DNA of 64,000 bases, from positions 1,626,001 to 1,690,000 of the forward strand of contig NZ_CP159258.1 of the NCBI RefSeq assembly GCF_040438925.1, written 5' to 3'. Source of the DNA: Pseudomonas sp. MYb327 (GTDB taxonomy: Bacteria; Pseudomonadota; Gammaproteobacteria; Pseudomonadales; Pseudomonadaceae). Positions 19,545-28,040 of this stretch are shown here, one piece after another (the stretch's first letter is position 1; the number at the start of each line of letters is the position of its first letter). Made by a program: the position numbers and the translations under genes. Under the pieces are notes generated by a model. It was given only the letters and a program-made list of their open reading frames with translations, was not told where the DNA came from and made no database searches.

Positions 19545-20612
19545 ATGAAAACACTGGCCAAACTCCCCGTCACCATCGTTACCGGCTTCCTCGGCTCGGG
19601 CAAAACCACCTTGCTGCGGCACATGCTCGACAACACCCAGGGCCGTCGAATCGCGGTGATCGTCAACGAGTTCGGCGAGCTGGGCATCGACGGCGAAATC
19701 CTCAAGCAGTGCTCCATCGGTTGCACCGAAGAAGAAGCCAACGGCCGCGTCTATGAACTGGCCAACGGCTGCCTGTGCTGCACCGTCCAGGAAGAGTTCT
19801 TCCCGGTGATGCGCGAACTGGTGGCCCGTCGTGGCGACCTCGACCACATCCTCATCGAAACTTCCGGCCTGGCCCTGCCAAAACCGCTGGTCCAGGCCTT
19901 CCAGTGGCCGGAAATCCGCAGCGCCTGCACCGTTGACGCGGTGATCACCGTGGTCGACAGCCCGGCCGTGGCCGCCGGCACTTTCGCCGCATTCCCGGAT
20001 CAAGTCGACGCTCAGCGCAAACTCGACCCGAATCTGGATCACGAATCACCGCTGCACGAGCTGTTCGCCGACCAACTGTCCAGCGCCGATTTGGTGATCC
20101 TCAACAAGGCCGACCTGATCAGCCCCGAAGACCTGGCCCGTGTACGCCTGGAAGTTGCCGAAGAATTGCCGCCGGCAGTGAAGGTAATCGAAGCCAGCAG
20201 CGGTCGCTTGCCACTGGACGTACTGATCGGCCTCGGCGCCGGTTCCGAAGAACACATCGATAGCCGCCACAGCCATCACGATCATCACCACGACGATGAC
20301 GATCATGATGACCACGATCACGACGCGTTCGATTCCATTTCCATCGAACTGCCGGCATCCGACGAAAGCCTGTTGATGGACGCGCTGACCCAATTGGTGG
20401 TCCAGCACGGCATCCTGCGCGTCAAGGGTTTCGCCGCGATCCCGAGCAAGCCGATGCGCCTGCTGATCCAGGGTGTGGGCACGCGTTTCGACAAACACTT
20501 CGACCGTCAGTGGGGCGCTGAAGAAGCACGCACGACGCGTCTGGTGTTGATCGGCCAGGCACTGGATGCCGCGTTGCTCGAAGCGCAATTGCGCGCCGCG
20601 CTCAGCGTGTAA
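19545..20612 (+). CDS. cobW: CobW, COG0523 metallochaperone GTPase
   Basis: A 355-residue G3E-family GTPase. The P-loop GFLGSGKTT is at residues 14-22, the metal-binding CLCC motif near residue 80, NKADL (guanine recognition) near 185, and a His/Asp-rich metal loop (HSHHDHHHDDDDHDDHDHD) near 245-265. CobW proteins are thought to bring Co2+ to cobaltochelatase. The ATG at 19545 is preferred over an earlier start at 19497 because the family begins about ten residues before the P-loop. cobN starts 3 bases after its stop, so delivery and insertion proteins are made together. Confidence 0.95.
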   Translation: MKTLAKLPVTIVTGFLGSGKTTLLRHMLDNTQGRRIAVIVNEFGELGIDGEILKQCSIGCTEEEANGRVYELANGCLCCTVQEEFFPVMRELVARRGDLDHILIETSGLALPKPLVQAFQWPEIRSACTVDAVITVVDSPAVAAGTFAAFPDQVDAQRKLDPNLDHESPLHELFADQLSSADLVILNKADLISPEDLARVRLEVAEELPPAVKVIEASSGRLPLDVLIGLGAGSEEHIDSRHSHHDHHHDDDDHDDHDHDAFDSISIELPASDESLLMDALTQLVVQHGILRVKGFAAIPSKPMRLLIQGVGTRFDKHFDRQWGAEEARTTRLVLIGQALDAALLEAQLRAALSV

Positions 20613-20615
20613 GTC

Positions 20616-23600
20616 ATGCACCTGCTCAGGACCCAGCCCGGCGGTTTCGTGTCGGATGACAACATTGCCGACCTTGGACAAACCCCCGCCGAGCTGGTGA
20701 TCCTGTGCAGCGGCGATTCCAGCCTGGCGCTGCTCGCCGAAGCGGCGCAGCAATTGCCCGACGATTACCCGAGCGTGCGCCTGGCCAACCCGATGCAGGT
20801 GCAGAACCATGCGTCGGTCGATCTGTACATCGACGAAGTGCTGCGCCACGCGAAGGTCATCTTGATTTCGCTGCACGGCGGCATCGCCTATTGGCGTTAC
20901 GGCGTCGAGCGGTTGGTGGAATTGTCACAGCGCGGAGTGCAACTGATTCTGGTGCCGGGCGATGATCGTCCGGATCCGGAACTCAGCGACCTCAGCACTG
21001 TTCCCGCCGAAGAACGCGATCGGCTTTGGCAATTCCTGCGACAGGGCGGCATGGGCAACGCCCTCGACTTTTTCCGTTGCCTGGCCAATCGCTGGCTGGA
21101 TCGCGACTACCCCTGGGCCGAGCCGCAAACCCTGCCGCGCACGGCGATTTACCATCCGCAAAGAAGCCCGGCGACACTGCAAGATTGGCAAGCCGACTGG
21201 CAGGTTGACCAACCGGTGGCGGCGGTGCTGTTTTACCGCTCGCATTTGCAGGCGGCGAACACGGCTTTTATCGATGTTTTCTGCCAGCGTTTGTTGGCGG
21301 CGGGGCTCAACCCGTTGCCCATTGCCCTCGCCAGTTTGAAAGAACCCGGCTGCCTGTCGATGGTCGAGGATTGGCTGGATGAAACATCAGCTTCGGTGAT
21401 TTTGAATACCACGGGTTTCGCCCAATCCAGCCCCGAAGCGCCGCATCTGCGACCGTTTCGGCGCAATATCCCTGTGATCCAGGCGATTTGCGCCCAGGAC
21501 AACGAACCCGGTTGGCGCGCCAGCGAACAGGGCCTCGGCCCTCGTGATCTGGCGATGCATATTGCACTGCCGGAGCTGGACGGAAGGATCATCAGCCGCC
21601 CGATCAGCTTCAAGGATCTGGCCTGGCGCAGCGAGCGCAGTCAGTCAGACGTGGTGTGCTACCGGCCGCAACCGGAACGCATGGATTTCGTCGCCGAACT
21701 GGCGCGGCGCTGGATTGATCTGGCGCGGCTGCCGAATGCTGAAAAGCGCGTTGCGCTGATCCTCGCCAACTACCCGACCCGCGATGGTCGCATCGGCAAC
21801 GGCGTGGGCCTCGACACCCCGGCGGCGGCGCTGAATATTCTGCGTGCGTTGCATATCGAAGGGTATCCGCTGCCGGGCGATTTGCCGGAAAGCGGCACGG
21901 CGTTGATCCAGCAGTTGCTCGGTGGCGTCAGCAACGACCTCGACACAATCGACCAGCGTCCATGCCAGCAAAGCCTGGCGATGGACGACTATCTGCTGAT
22001 GTTCAACGCCTTGCCCGAAGCCAACCGCCAAGCGGTGTCGGAGCGCTGGGGCACGCCCGACAGCGATCCGATGTGCCGAGGCGGGCGGATGATGATCGCC
22101 GGGTTGCGCTTGGGCCTGACCTTCGTCGGCATTCAACCGGCGCGGGGCTATCAGGTGGATCCGAGCGCGGTGTATCACGATCCGGACCTGGTCCCGCCCC
22201 ACGGCTATCTGGCGTTCTATTTTTGGTTACGCAACACCTACGGCGCCCACGGCGTGATCCACGTCGGCAAGCACGGCAATCTCGAGTGGCTGCCGGGCAA
22301 AGGTGTCGGGCTCTCCGAAAATTGCTGGCCGGACGCACTGCTCGGGCCGCTGCCGAACATCTATCCATTTATCGTCAACGACCCGGGCGAGGGCGCCCAG
22401 GCCAAACGCCGTACCCAAGCGGTGATCATCGACCACCTGATGCCGCCGCTGACCCGCGCCGAAACCTACGGCCCGCTGCGCAACCTTGAGTTGCTGGCCG
22501 ACGAATATTACGAAGCGCAATTGCTCGATCCTCGACGCGCTCGGGAATTGCAGCGCGACATCCTGCAACTGGTGCGCGACACGCACATCGACCGCGAGCT
22601 GCAAATGGACGAAAAACTCGACAGCGATGCCGATGCGGCGATCTGGCTGCCGCGCCTGGACACGTACCTGTGCGACTTGAAAGAGTCGCAGATCCGCGAT
22701 GGTCTGCACGTGTTTGGCGAGTCACCGGTGGGGCGATTGCGCACCGACACCTTGCTCGCGCTGTTGCGCATACCTCGCGGCGATGGCCGGGGGGCGCAAT
22801 CGAGTCTGCTGCGGGCGCTGGCCAAGGCGTTCGTGCTGGGCTTCGATCCGCTGGATTGTGCACTGGCCGAGCCGTGGACAGGGCCGCGCCCGGACGCTTT
22901 GCTGTCGATCAGCGATGAGCCGTGGCGTACCACCGGCGACACCCGCGAACGCCTGGAGCTGTTTGCCACACAACTGATCTTCTGTGGGAGCGAGCCTGCT
23001 CGCGATGGAGTGTCAGCTACATCAATCTCAACTGACACAGCGCTTTCGCGAGCAGGCTCGCTCCCACAGGAGGCGAGTTGGTCTGAAGTGAGCGCCATCC
23101 TCGACAACTTGCGCGAAGTGGTCGCGCCGCGACTGGACGCCTGCGGCCCCGCAGAAATGCGCGGTCTGCTCGACGCGCTACGCGGCCGTTTCGTCCCGGC
23201 CGGCCCCAGCGGAGCCCCCAGTCGCGGTCGCCTGGACGTACTGCCCACCGGGCGCAACTTCTATTCGGTGGACGTGCGCAACCTGCCAACCACCACCGCA
23301 TGGCGCATCGGTTTCCAGTCGGCCAACCTGATTCTCGAGCGTCATCTGCAAGACCATGGCGACCATCTGCGCCAGCTGGGTTTGTCGGTGTGGGGCACGG
23401 CGACCATGCGTACGGGCGGTGACGACATTGCCCAGGCCATGGCGCTGATGGGCGTGCGTCCGGTGTGGGCGACGGGCAGTCAACGGGTCGACGATTTTGA
23501 AATTCTGCCGCTGAGTCTGCTCGACCGTCCGCGAGTGGACGTGACCTTGCGTGTGTCGGGTTTCTTCCGCGATGCCTTTGCCAACCTGATTCGCCTGTTC

Positions 23601-24443
23601 GACGCCGCCGTGCAAGCGGTCGCCGCGCTGGACGAACCGGACGATTTCAACCCGCTGGCAGCCAAGGTCCGCGCCGAGCGCGAAGCGTTGCTGCAATCGG
23701 GGCTCGATGAAGAGACAGCGCGGCGTCAGGCTGGTTGGCGCATCTTCGGTGCCAAGCCCGGTGCGTATGGTGCGGGCGTGCAGGGCACCATTGATGGTCG
23801 GCTGTGGCAGAGTCGCGAGGATCTGGCCGAGGTTTATTTGAACTGGGGTGGTTACGCCTACGGTGGTGCCGACGAAGGCACCGCGGCCCGCGAGCAGTTT
23901 TCTCAACGCCTGAGCCAGGTACAAGCGGTGCTGCAGAACCAGGATAACCGCGAACATGATCTGCTCGATTCCAACGACTATTACCAGTTCCAGGGCGGTA
24001 TGCTCGCGGCGGTGGAAAGCCTCAGCGGTGCAGCAGCGGCCAGTTATCACGGCGATCACAGTCAGCCAGACTTGCCGAAGATCCGCACGTTGAAGGAAGA
24101 GTTGAACCGGGTCATTCGCTCACGGGCAGCTAATCCAAAGTGGATCGACGGGGTCAAGCGTCACGGCTACAAAGGCGCGTTCGAGATGGCGGCGACGGTC
24201 GACAACCTGTTCGCGTTCGACGCCACCACGCAGTTGATCGACGATCACCAGTACGCGTTGTTGGCGGACGCTTATTTGCTTGATCCGAACACCCGAGACT
24301 TCGTGCGCGAGCACAATCCCCACGCCCTGCGCGACATGACAGAACGCATGCTCGAAGCGCAGCAGCGAGGGATGTGGAAGGACCCGGGCGAGTACCGCGA
24401 AGCACTGGAAAATCTGTTGCTGGATATAGAAGAAGACAGCTGA
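20616..24443 (+). CDS. cobN: Aerobic cobaltochelatase subunit CobN, with an in-frame REP insertion
   Basis: A 1275-residue large chelatase subunit that inserts Co2+ into hydrogenobyrinate a,c-diamide with ATPase partners. Family blocks include VKHAKVILISLHGG-like AKVILISLHGG near the start, GVGLDTPAAALNIL, HVGKHGNLEWLPGKGVGLSE (metal/tetrapyrrole site) and RNFYSVDVRNLPT. Residues 790-818 (CGSEPARDGVSATS...RAGSLPQ) do not look like CobN: they are the translation of a REP pair at 22983-23069. The frame is kept on both sides, so the enzyme carries about 29 extra residues, presumably in a surface loop. Without them the length is close to what I expect for the family. The ATPase partners here are the ChlI-like and VWA proteins downstream rather than CobS/CobT. 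Confidence 0.95.
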   Translation: MHLLRTQPGGFVSDDNIADLGQTPAELVILCSGDSSLALLAEAAQQLPDDYPSVRLANPMQVQNHASVDLYIDEVLRHAKVILISLHGGIAYWRYGVERLVELSQRGVQLILVPGDDRPDPELSDLSTVPAEERDRLWQFLRQGGMGNALDFFRCLANRWLDRDYPWAEPQTLPRTAIYHPQRSPATLQDWQADWQVDQPVAAVLFYRSHLQAANTAFIDVFCQRLLAAGLNPLPIALASLKEPGCLSMVEDWLDETSASVILNTTGFAQSSPEAPHLRPFRRNIPVIQAICAQDNEPGWRASEQGLGPRDLAMHIALPELDGRIISRPISFKDLAWRSERSQSDVVCYRPQPERMDFVAELARRWIDLARLPNAEKRVALILANYPTRDGRIGNGVGLDTPAAALNILRALHIEGYPLPGDLPESGTALIQQLLGGVSNDLDTIDQRPCQQSLAMDDYLLMFNALPEANRQAVSERWGTPDSDPMCRGGRMMIAGLRLGLTFVGIQPARGYQVDPSAVYHDPDLVPPHGYLAFYFWLRNTYGAHGVIHVGKHGNLEWLPGKGVGLSENCWPDALLGPLPNIYPFIVNDPGEGAQAKRRTQAVIIDHLMPPLTRAETYGPLRNLELLADEYYEAQLLDPRRARELQRDILQLVRDTHIDRELQMDEKLDSDADAAIWLPRLDTYLCDLKESQIRDGLHVFGESPVGRLRTDTLLALLRIPRGDGRGAQSSLLRALAKAFVLGFDPLDCALAEPWTGPRPDALLSISDEPWRTTGDTRERLELFATQLIFCGSEPARDGVSATSISTDTALSRAGSLPQEASWSEVSAILDNLREVVAPRLDACGPAEMRGLLDALRGRFVPAGPSGAPSRGRLDVLPTGRNFYSVDVRNLPTTTAWRIGFQSANLILERHLQDHGDHLRQLGLSVWGTATMRTGGDDIAQAMALMGVRPVWATGSQRVDDFEILPLSLLDRPRVDVTLRVSGFFRDAFANLIRLFDAAVQAVAALDEPDDFNPLAAKVRAEREALLQSGLDEETARRQAGWRIFGAKPGAYGAGVQGTIDGRLWQSREDLAEVYLNWGGYAYGGADEGTAAREQFSQRLSQVQAVLQNQDNREHDLLDSNDYYQFQGGMLAAVESLSGAAAASYHGDHSQPDLPKIRTLKEELNRVIRSRAANPKWIDGVKRHGYKGAFEMAATVDNLFAFDATTQLIDDHQYALLADAYLLDPNTRDFVREHNPHALRDMTERMLEAQQRGMWKDPGEYREALENLLLDIEEDS
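22983..23069. repeat. REP pair inside the cobN coding sequence
   Basis: TGTGGGAGCGAGCCTGCTCG and CGAGCAGGCTCGCTCCCACA arms face each other across about 40 bases. It is the same element as at 26212, 30544 and 46748, but here it lies within a gene, in frame and with no stop codon. Confidence 0.95.
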
Positions 24444-24450
24444 TGCAACA

Positions 24451-24486
24451 CCCCTGTGGGAGCGAGCAGGCTCGCTCCCACAGGGG
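24451..24486. repeat. Perfect 36-base palindrome (collapsed REP)
   Basis: Seventeen-base arms CCCCTGTGGGAGCGAGC / GCTCGCTCCCACAGGGG separated by AG, between cobN and the ChlI-like gene. It looks like a REP pair that lost its middle. There is no T-run, so it may act on mRNA stability rather than termination. Confidence 0.85.
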
Positions 24487-24523
24487 AACGTGTATTTACC
24501 CCGACCATGATTGAGTATTGAAG

Positions 24524-25522
24524 ATGACCGACATCCCCCATTTCCCGCTTTCCGCCGTGGTCGGCGCCGACGATTTGAAACTCGCCTTGTACCTCACCGC
24601 CATCGACCCGAAGATCGGCGGCGTGCTGATCGAAGGCCCGCGCGGCATGGCCAAGTCGACCCTGGCCCGTGGCCTGGCGGACCTGCTGGCGAGCGGTCAG
24701 TTCGTCACCTTGCCCTTGGGCGCTACCGAAGAGCGTCTGGTCGGCACACTCGACCTCGACGCCGCCCTCAGCGAAGGTCGCGCGCAATTTTCCCCCGGTG
24801 TGTTGGCCAAGGCGGACGGCGGTGTGCTCTACGTCGATGAAGTGAATTTGCTGCCGGATCACCTCGTCGATCTGCTGCTCGACGTGGCGGCCAGCGGCAT
24901 CAATCTGGTGGAGCGCGACGGCATTTCCCATCGGCATTCGGCGAAGTTCGTATTGATCGGCACCATGAATCCGGAAGAGGGTGAGTTGCGTCCGCAACTG
25001 CTCGATCGCTTTGGTCTGAACGTCGCCCTTGGTGGTCACACGGCCCCGGCCGAGCGCGGGCAAATCATCCGTCGGCGTCTGGATTTCGACAGTGACCCGC
25101 AACGATTCTGCACCGAGTGGGAGAGCCAGCAGCAGTCGTTGCGTGAGCGCTGCCAGAATGCGCGCAGCCTTTTGGCGAGTATTCCCCTCGACGATGAAGC
25201 GCTGGCGCAGATTGCCGAGCGCTGCTTTGCCGCCGGTGTCGATGGCTTGCGCGCCGACCTGGTCTGGCTGCGCGCGGCGCGAGCCCATGCCGCCTGGCGC
25301 GGCGCCACATCCATTAGCGACGAAGATATTGATGCGGTCGCCGAGTTCGCCTTGCGTCATCGTCGTCGCGAACACACGGCGCCGGCACCTCAACAACAGC
25401 CGTCCCAGTCCAGCCAAAATCCAAACCCGAGCGAAGGCCAGGGCCAATGGGGCGATATGCCCGCCCAAGCGCTGCCGGTCGGAGCACGACGCGAAGTGCC
25501 GAGCTGGCCAAAAAAGCCCTAG
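24524..25522 (+). CDS. ChlI/BchI-like AAA+ ATPase, probable cobaltochelatase subunit
   Basis: A 332-residue AAA+ ATPase of the magnesium-chelatase I type. It has Walker A GPRGMAKST near residue 37-45, Walker B GGVLYVDEVNLL near 98-109, sensor-1 LIGTMNPEEGELRPQLLDRFGL, and a Pro/Gln-rich tail. Placed directly after cobN under a B12 riboswitch and before a VWA protein, it most likely replaces CobS as the motor for CobN. The ATG at 24524 is chosen over an in-frame TTG two codons earlier. The end overlaps the next gene by 76 bases. Confidence 0.85.
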   Translation: MTDIPHFPLSAVVGADDLKLALYLTAIDPKIGGVLIEGPRGMAKSTLARGLADLLASGQFVTLPLGATEERLVGTLDLDAALSEGRAQFSPGVLAKADGGVLYVDEVNLLPDHLVDLLLDVAASGINLVERDGISHRHSAKFVLIGTMNPEEGELRPQLLDRFGLNVALGGHTAPAERGQIIRRRLDFDSDPQRFCTEWESQQQSLRERCQNARSLLASIPLDDEALAQIAERCFAAGVDGLRADLVWLRAARAHAAWRGATSISDEDIDAVAEFALRHRRREHTAPAPQQQPSQSSQNPNPSEGQGQWGDMPAQALPVGARREVPSWPKKP

Positions 25523-26187
25523 GCATTCGCCCTCGATCTGACGCGGGGGCGAATGCCAGACCCCGCGCCGGACGGCTGGAACACGGCAAACAGGGCACAC
25601 GTCACGCTGCGCGCAGCGGCTCGGTGAATTGGTCGGGTACGTTACTCAATGGCCGGCCACGTCAACGCGACGACCTGCTGTACCACCTGCGTACGCGCTC
25701 GGCCCATGAACTGTGGCTGGTGATCGTCGATGCCTCGGCTTCAACCCGTCGCCATCAGGCTTTGAGCGACGCCAAAGGCTTGCTGGCGCAGTTATTCGAT
25801 GACGCCTATCGACAGCGTGCGCGCCTGGCATTGCTGACTGCCAGCGGTGCCGTGCCGAAGTGGCAGGTGCAAGGGTTGCAGGCGTCGAGCGGTTTGCGCC
25901 ATTGGCTCGACGGGCTCGGCGCGGGTGGTGGCACACCGTTGTTGGCGGCGTTGAGTGAAGCGGGGCGCTGGCTTGCCGTGCGGCAAAAGCGTTTTCCGGC
26001 GGAGCAGCAACGGATGTTGGTGGTGACCGATGGCCGCTTGAAAGACTGGCCGACGTTGCCCGCGCTCGATTGTCCGGGACTCGTGATCGACATCGAACGC
26101 GGGCCGATTCGCCTCGGGCGCAGCAAGGTGTTGGCGTTGCAGTTGCAGTCGCAATATCAGCATATCGACGAGCTGCTACCGGCGTGA
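25447..26187 (+). CDS. VWA-domain protein (ChlD-like), probable cobaltochelatase subunit
   Basis: A 246-residue protein with a basic Arg-rich N-terminus (LAKKALGIRPRSDAGANARPRAGR) and a von Willebrand A domain. The metal-ion-dependent adhesion site is DASAS in WLVIVDASASTR, with further ligands in GAGGGTPL and VVTDGRL. ChlD-type VWA subunits bridge the AAA+ motor and the large chelatase subunit, so this would take the place of CobT. The ATG at 25447 requires a 76-base overlap with the ATPase gene; no later good start lies before the conserved KKALGIRPRSD segment, so I keep it with some doubt. Confidence 0.8.
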   Translation: MGRYARPSAAGRSTTRSAELAKKALGIRPRSDAGANARPRAGRLEHGKQGTRHAARSGSVNWSGTLLNGRPRQRDDLLYHLRTRSAHELWLVIVDASASTRRHQALSDAKGLLAQLFDDAYRQRARLALLTASGAVPKWQVQGLQASSGLRHWLDGLGAGGGTPLLAALSEAGRWLAVRQKRFPAEQQRMLVVTDGRLKDWPTLPALDCPGLVIDIERGPIRLGRSKVLALQLQSQYQHIDELLPA

Positions 26188-26211
26188 GTGAGTCGTTGTC
26201 TGAGCGGACCT

Positions 26212-26304
26212 CATCGCGAGCAGGCTCACTCCCAGAGTGATCCGTGTGAAACGAAGATTTCATCAACACCGGACAAGCCCTGTGGGAGCGAGCCTGCTCG
26301 CGAT
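26212..26304. repeat. REP pair (GTGGGAGCGAGCCTGCTCGCGAT type)
   Basis: Inverted arms ATCGCGAGCAGGCTCACTCC and TGTGGGAGCGAGCCTGCTCG between the convergent VWA and oxidoreductase genes. Confidence 0.9.
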
Positions 26305-26334
26305 GACGGCATAACGGTCGCCATCGATTTTGCG

Positions 26335-27558
26335 TTACTTACCCATCGCCGCCCGATACTGCCGGGTGCGCTTGGCGACGTACACGCGATCTACAATCAA
26401 CGCCCAAATCGCCGAGACTTGCGGCCATGTCTTGCGTCCACGACTCAAACGATGCATCTGGAACCGCACCACCGCCATGCTCGCCAGCGACGCCAGCGTT
26501 TTACGCTTCCAGCGTATCGGCGGCAGCTGCGGCTGACTGTTCTGGCCTTTGCGCCATCGATTGACCAACTGCGGCTCAATGGCGAGCGCCGTGCCGATGC
26601 CGGCCATGGCGATGCCGCTGTCGAGCACTTGCTCGACCACTGCCAGCCGCCGAATCCCGCCCGTCACCATCACCGGCATGCGTGCCACGCCGGCCAGTTC
26701 ACCGGCCAGTTCCAGAAAATACGCCTCGCGCGCCAGGGTCCGGCCGTCGCGGGCCTCGCCTTGCATCGCCGGCGCTTCGTAGCTGCCGCCGGAGAGTTCC
26801 AGCAGGTCGATGGGGTGATCGTTAAGCCACTCGATCACCTGGCGAGCATCGTCGGCGTCGAATCCACCGCGCTGGAAGTCTGCCGAGTTGAGCTTCACCG
26901 AAACGCAGAACTGCGGCGACACGGCGTTGCGTACGGCGCTGACCACCGCCAGCAGCAAACGGGCGCGATTTTCGAGCGAGCCGCCCCAGCGGTCGGTCCG
27001 GCGATTGGTCAACGGCGAGAGGAACTGGCTGATCAGGTAGCCGTGCGCAGCATGGATTTGCACGCCGGTGAATCCGGCTTTCTCTGCCAGCGTGGCAGTG
27101 GTGGCGAAGCGTTGGATCACGTCTTCGATATTGGCCTCAGTCATGGGTTTGGGTTCGGCGAACATTTTTGAAAACGCCCCCAGGTCCATCGCCACGGCAG
27201 AGGGTGCCAAGGCTTGCTGGCCGAGGTTGGCCATGGTCTGCCGGCCGGGATGATTGATCTGCATCCAGAACTGCGCGCCACCGGCGCGGCCAATGGCGGC
27301 CCATTGGCGAAAGCGCTGCAGATCGCGATCATCCTCCAGCGCGACGCCACCAGGACCGGTCATGGCCCGGCGGTCGATCATCACGTTGCCGGTCAACAGC
27401 AGACCGGTTTCGCCTTCAGCCCAGGCCTGATACAGGCGAAACAATGCTTGGCCCGGCGCCTGGTTACCGTCGGCGAGGTTCTCTTCCAGCGCGGCTTTGG
27501 CAATACGATTACCGATGGTCTGACCGTTGGGTAAATTCAAGGCTTGGAAGGGCGACAT
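26335..27558 (-). CDS. Old Yellow Enzyme-family NADH:flavin oxidoreductase
   Basis: A 407-residue FMN-dependent reductase of electron-poor double bonds. TIM-barrel family motifs are present: NRIAKAALEENLADGN, FWMQINHPGRQT, the HAAHGYLISQFLSPLTNRRTDRWGGSLENR block that holds the substrate-binding His and the FMN contacts, and MVTGGIRR. The C-terminal 60 residues after the barrel (KRKTLASLASMAVVRFQMHRLSRG) are basic and hydrophobic. The gene is divergent from a MerR regulator and its promoter has the MerR-type 19-base spacer, so it is the likely target. The natural substrate is unknown; electrophilic enones or quinones are plausible. Confidence 0.9.
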   Translation of the reverse strand: MSPFQALNLPNGQTIGNRIAKAALEENLADGNQAPGQALFRLYQAWAEGETGLLLTGNVMIDRRAMTGPGGVALEDDRDLQRFRQWAAIGRAGGAQFWMQINHPGRQTMANLGQQALAPSAVAMDLGAFSKMFAEPKPMTEANIEDVIQRFATTATLAEKAGFTGVQIHAAHGYLISQFLSPLTNRRTDRWGGSLENRARLLLAVVSAVRNAVSPQFCVSVKLNSADFQRGGFDADDARQVIEWLNDHPIDLLELSGGSYEAPAMQGEARDGRTLAREAYFLELAGELAGVARMPVMVTGGIRRLAVVEQVLDSGIAMAGIGTALAIEPQLVNRWRKGQNSQPQLPPIRWKRKTLASLASMAVVRFQMHRLSRGRKTWPQVSAIWALIVDRVYVAKRTRQYRAAMGK

Positions 27559-27585
27559 GCTTGACTCCTCATCTGCGAAGAGCAG

Positions 27586-27616
27586 AGGCTAAGCTTAAAG
27601 TTAACTTTAATGTCAA
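27586..27616 (-). promoter_or_regulatory. MerR-type promoter of the oxidoreductase gene
   Basis: Read on the minus strand, TTGACA (27616-27611) and TAGCCT (27591-27586) are separated by 19 bases instead of the usual 17. This over-long spacer is the hallmark of promoters activated by DNA-twisting MerR proteins. Confidence 0.75.
27595..27610. promoter_or_regulatory. Perfect 16-base palindromic operator
   Basis: TTAAAGTTAACTTTAA is a perfect palindrome lying inside the 19-base spacer of the oxidoreductase promoter and 25 bases before the merR start. It is the expected binding site of the MerR-family product. Confidence 0.75.
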
Positions 27617-27635
27617 GCAGACAAACGAGGCGGCG

Positions 27636-28040
27636 ATGCAGATAGGAAAATTGGTGCAGTTGAGCGGGTTGTCGGCGTCGCGAATTCGCTTCTACGAGGC
27701 TCAGGGCTTGCTGCCGCAGGTCGAGCGCTTGCCCAACGGTTACCGGCGTTATCCGCAGCAGGTGCTGCAAACCCTGCAAATCATCCAGTGCGCCCAGCAG
27801 GCCGGCTTTAGCCTGGAAGAGCTGAAGCGGTTGTTGCCGGACACGGTCACAGGCGCGTTCAAGCACGACGAGTTGATTGCAAGTCTCGAACACAAGGTTG
27901 ATCAGATCGAAGCCATGCAACTGCATTTGGCTCAAAGCAAAGCGCAGTTGCTCGGCTTGATCGAAAACATCGCGGCAAGGCCTGAAGGCATGGCTTGCGA
28001 TGCGAACGCCGAGCGCGTGTTGGCGTCATTCAAGCACTAG
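27636..28040 (+). CDS. MerR-family transcriptional regulator
   Basis: A 134-residue regulator. Residues 1-70 are the MerR winged-helix domain (MQIGKLVQLSGLSASRIRFYEAQGLLPQVERLPNGYRRY), followed by a dimerising coiled coil (about 75-115) and a short tail with one cysteine (GMACDANAERV). The short effector region fits small-molecule or redox sensors more than the large drug-binding types. It should control the divergent Old Yellow Enzyme gene and itself from the shared operator. Its end overlaps the convergent transporter gene by 15 bases. Confidence 0.9.
   Translation: MQIGKLVQLSGLSASRIRFYEAQGLLPQVERLPNGYRRYPQQVLQTLQIIQCAQQAGFSLEELKRLLPDTVTGAFKHDELIASLEHKVDQIEAMQLHLAQSKAQLLGLIENIAARPEGMACDANAERVLASFKH

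Noticed and set aside
25624..26187. GTG at about 25624 as start of the VWA protein
   Set aside because: It would remove the conserved KKALGIRPRSDAGANARPRAGR segment that I expect in relatives; the ATG at 25447 keeps it.
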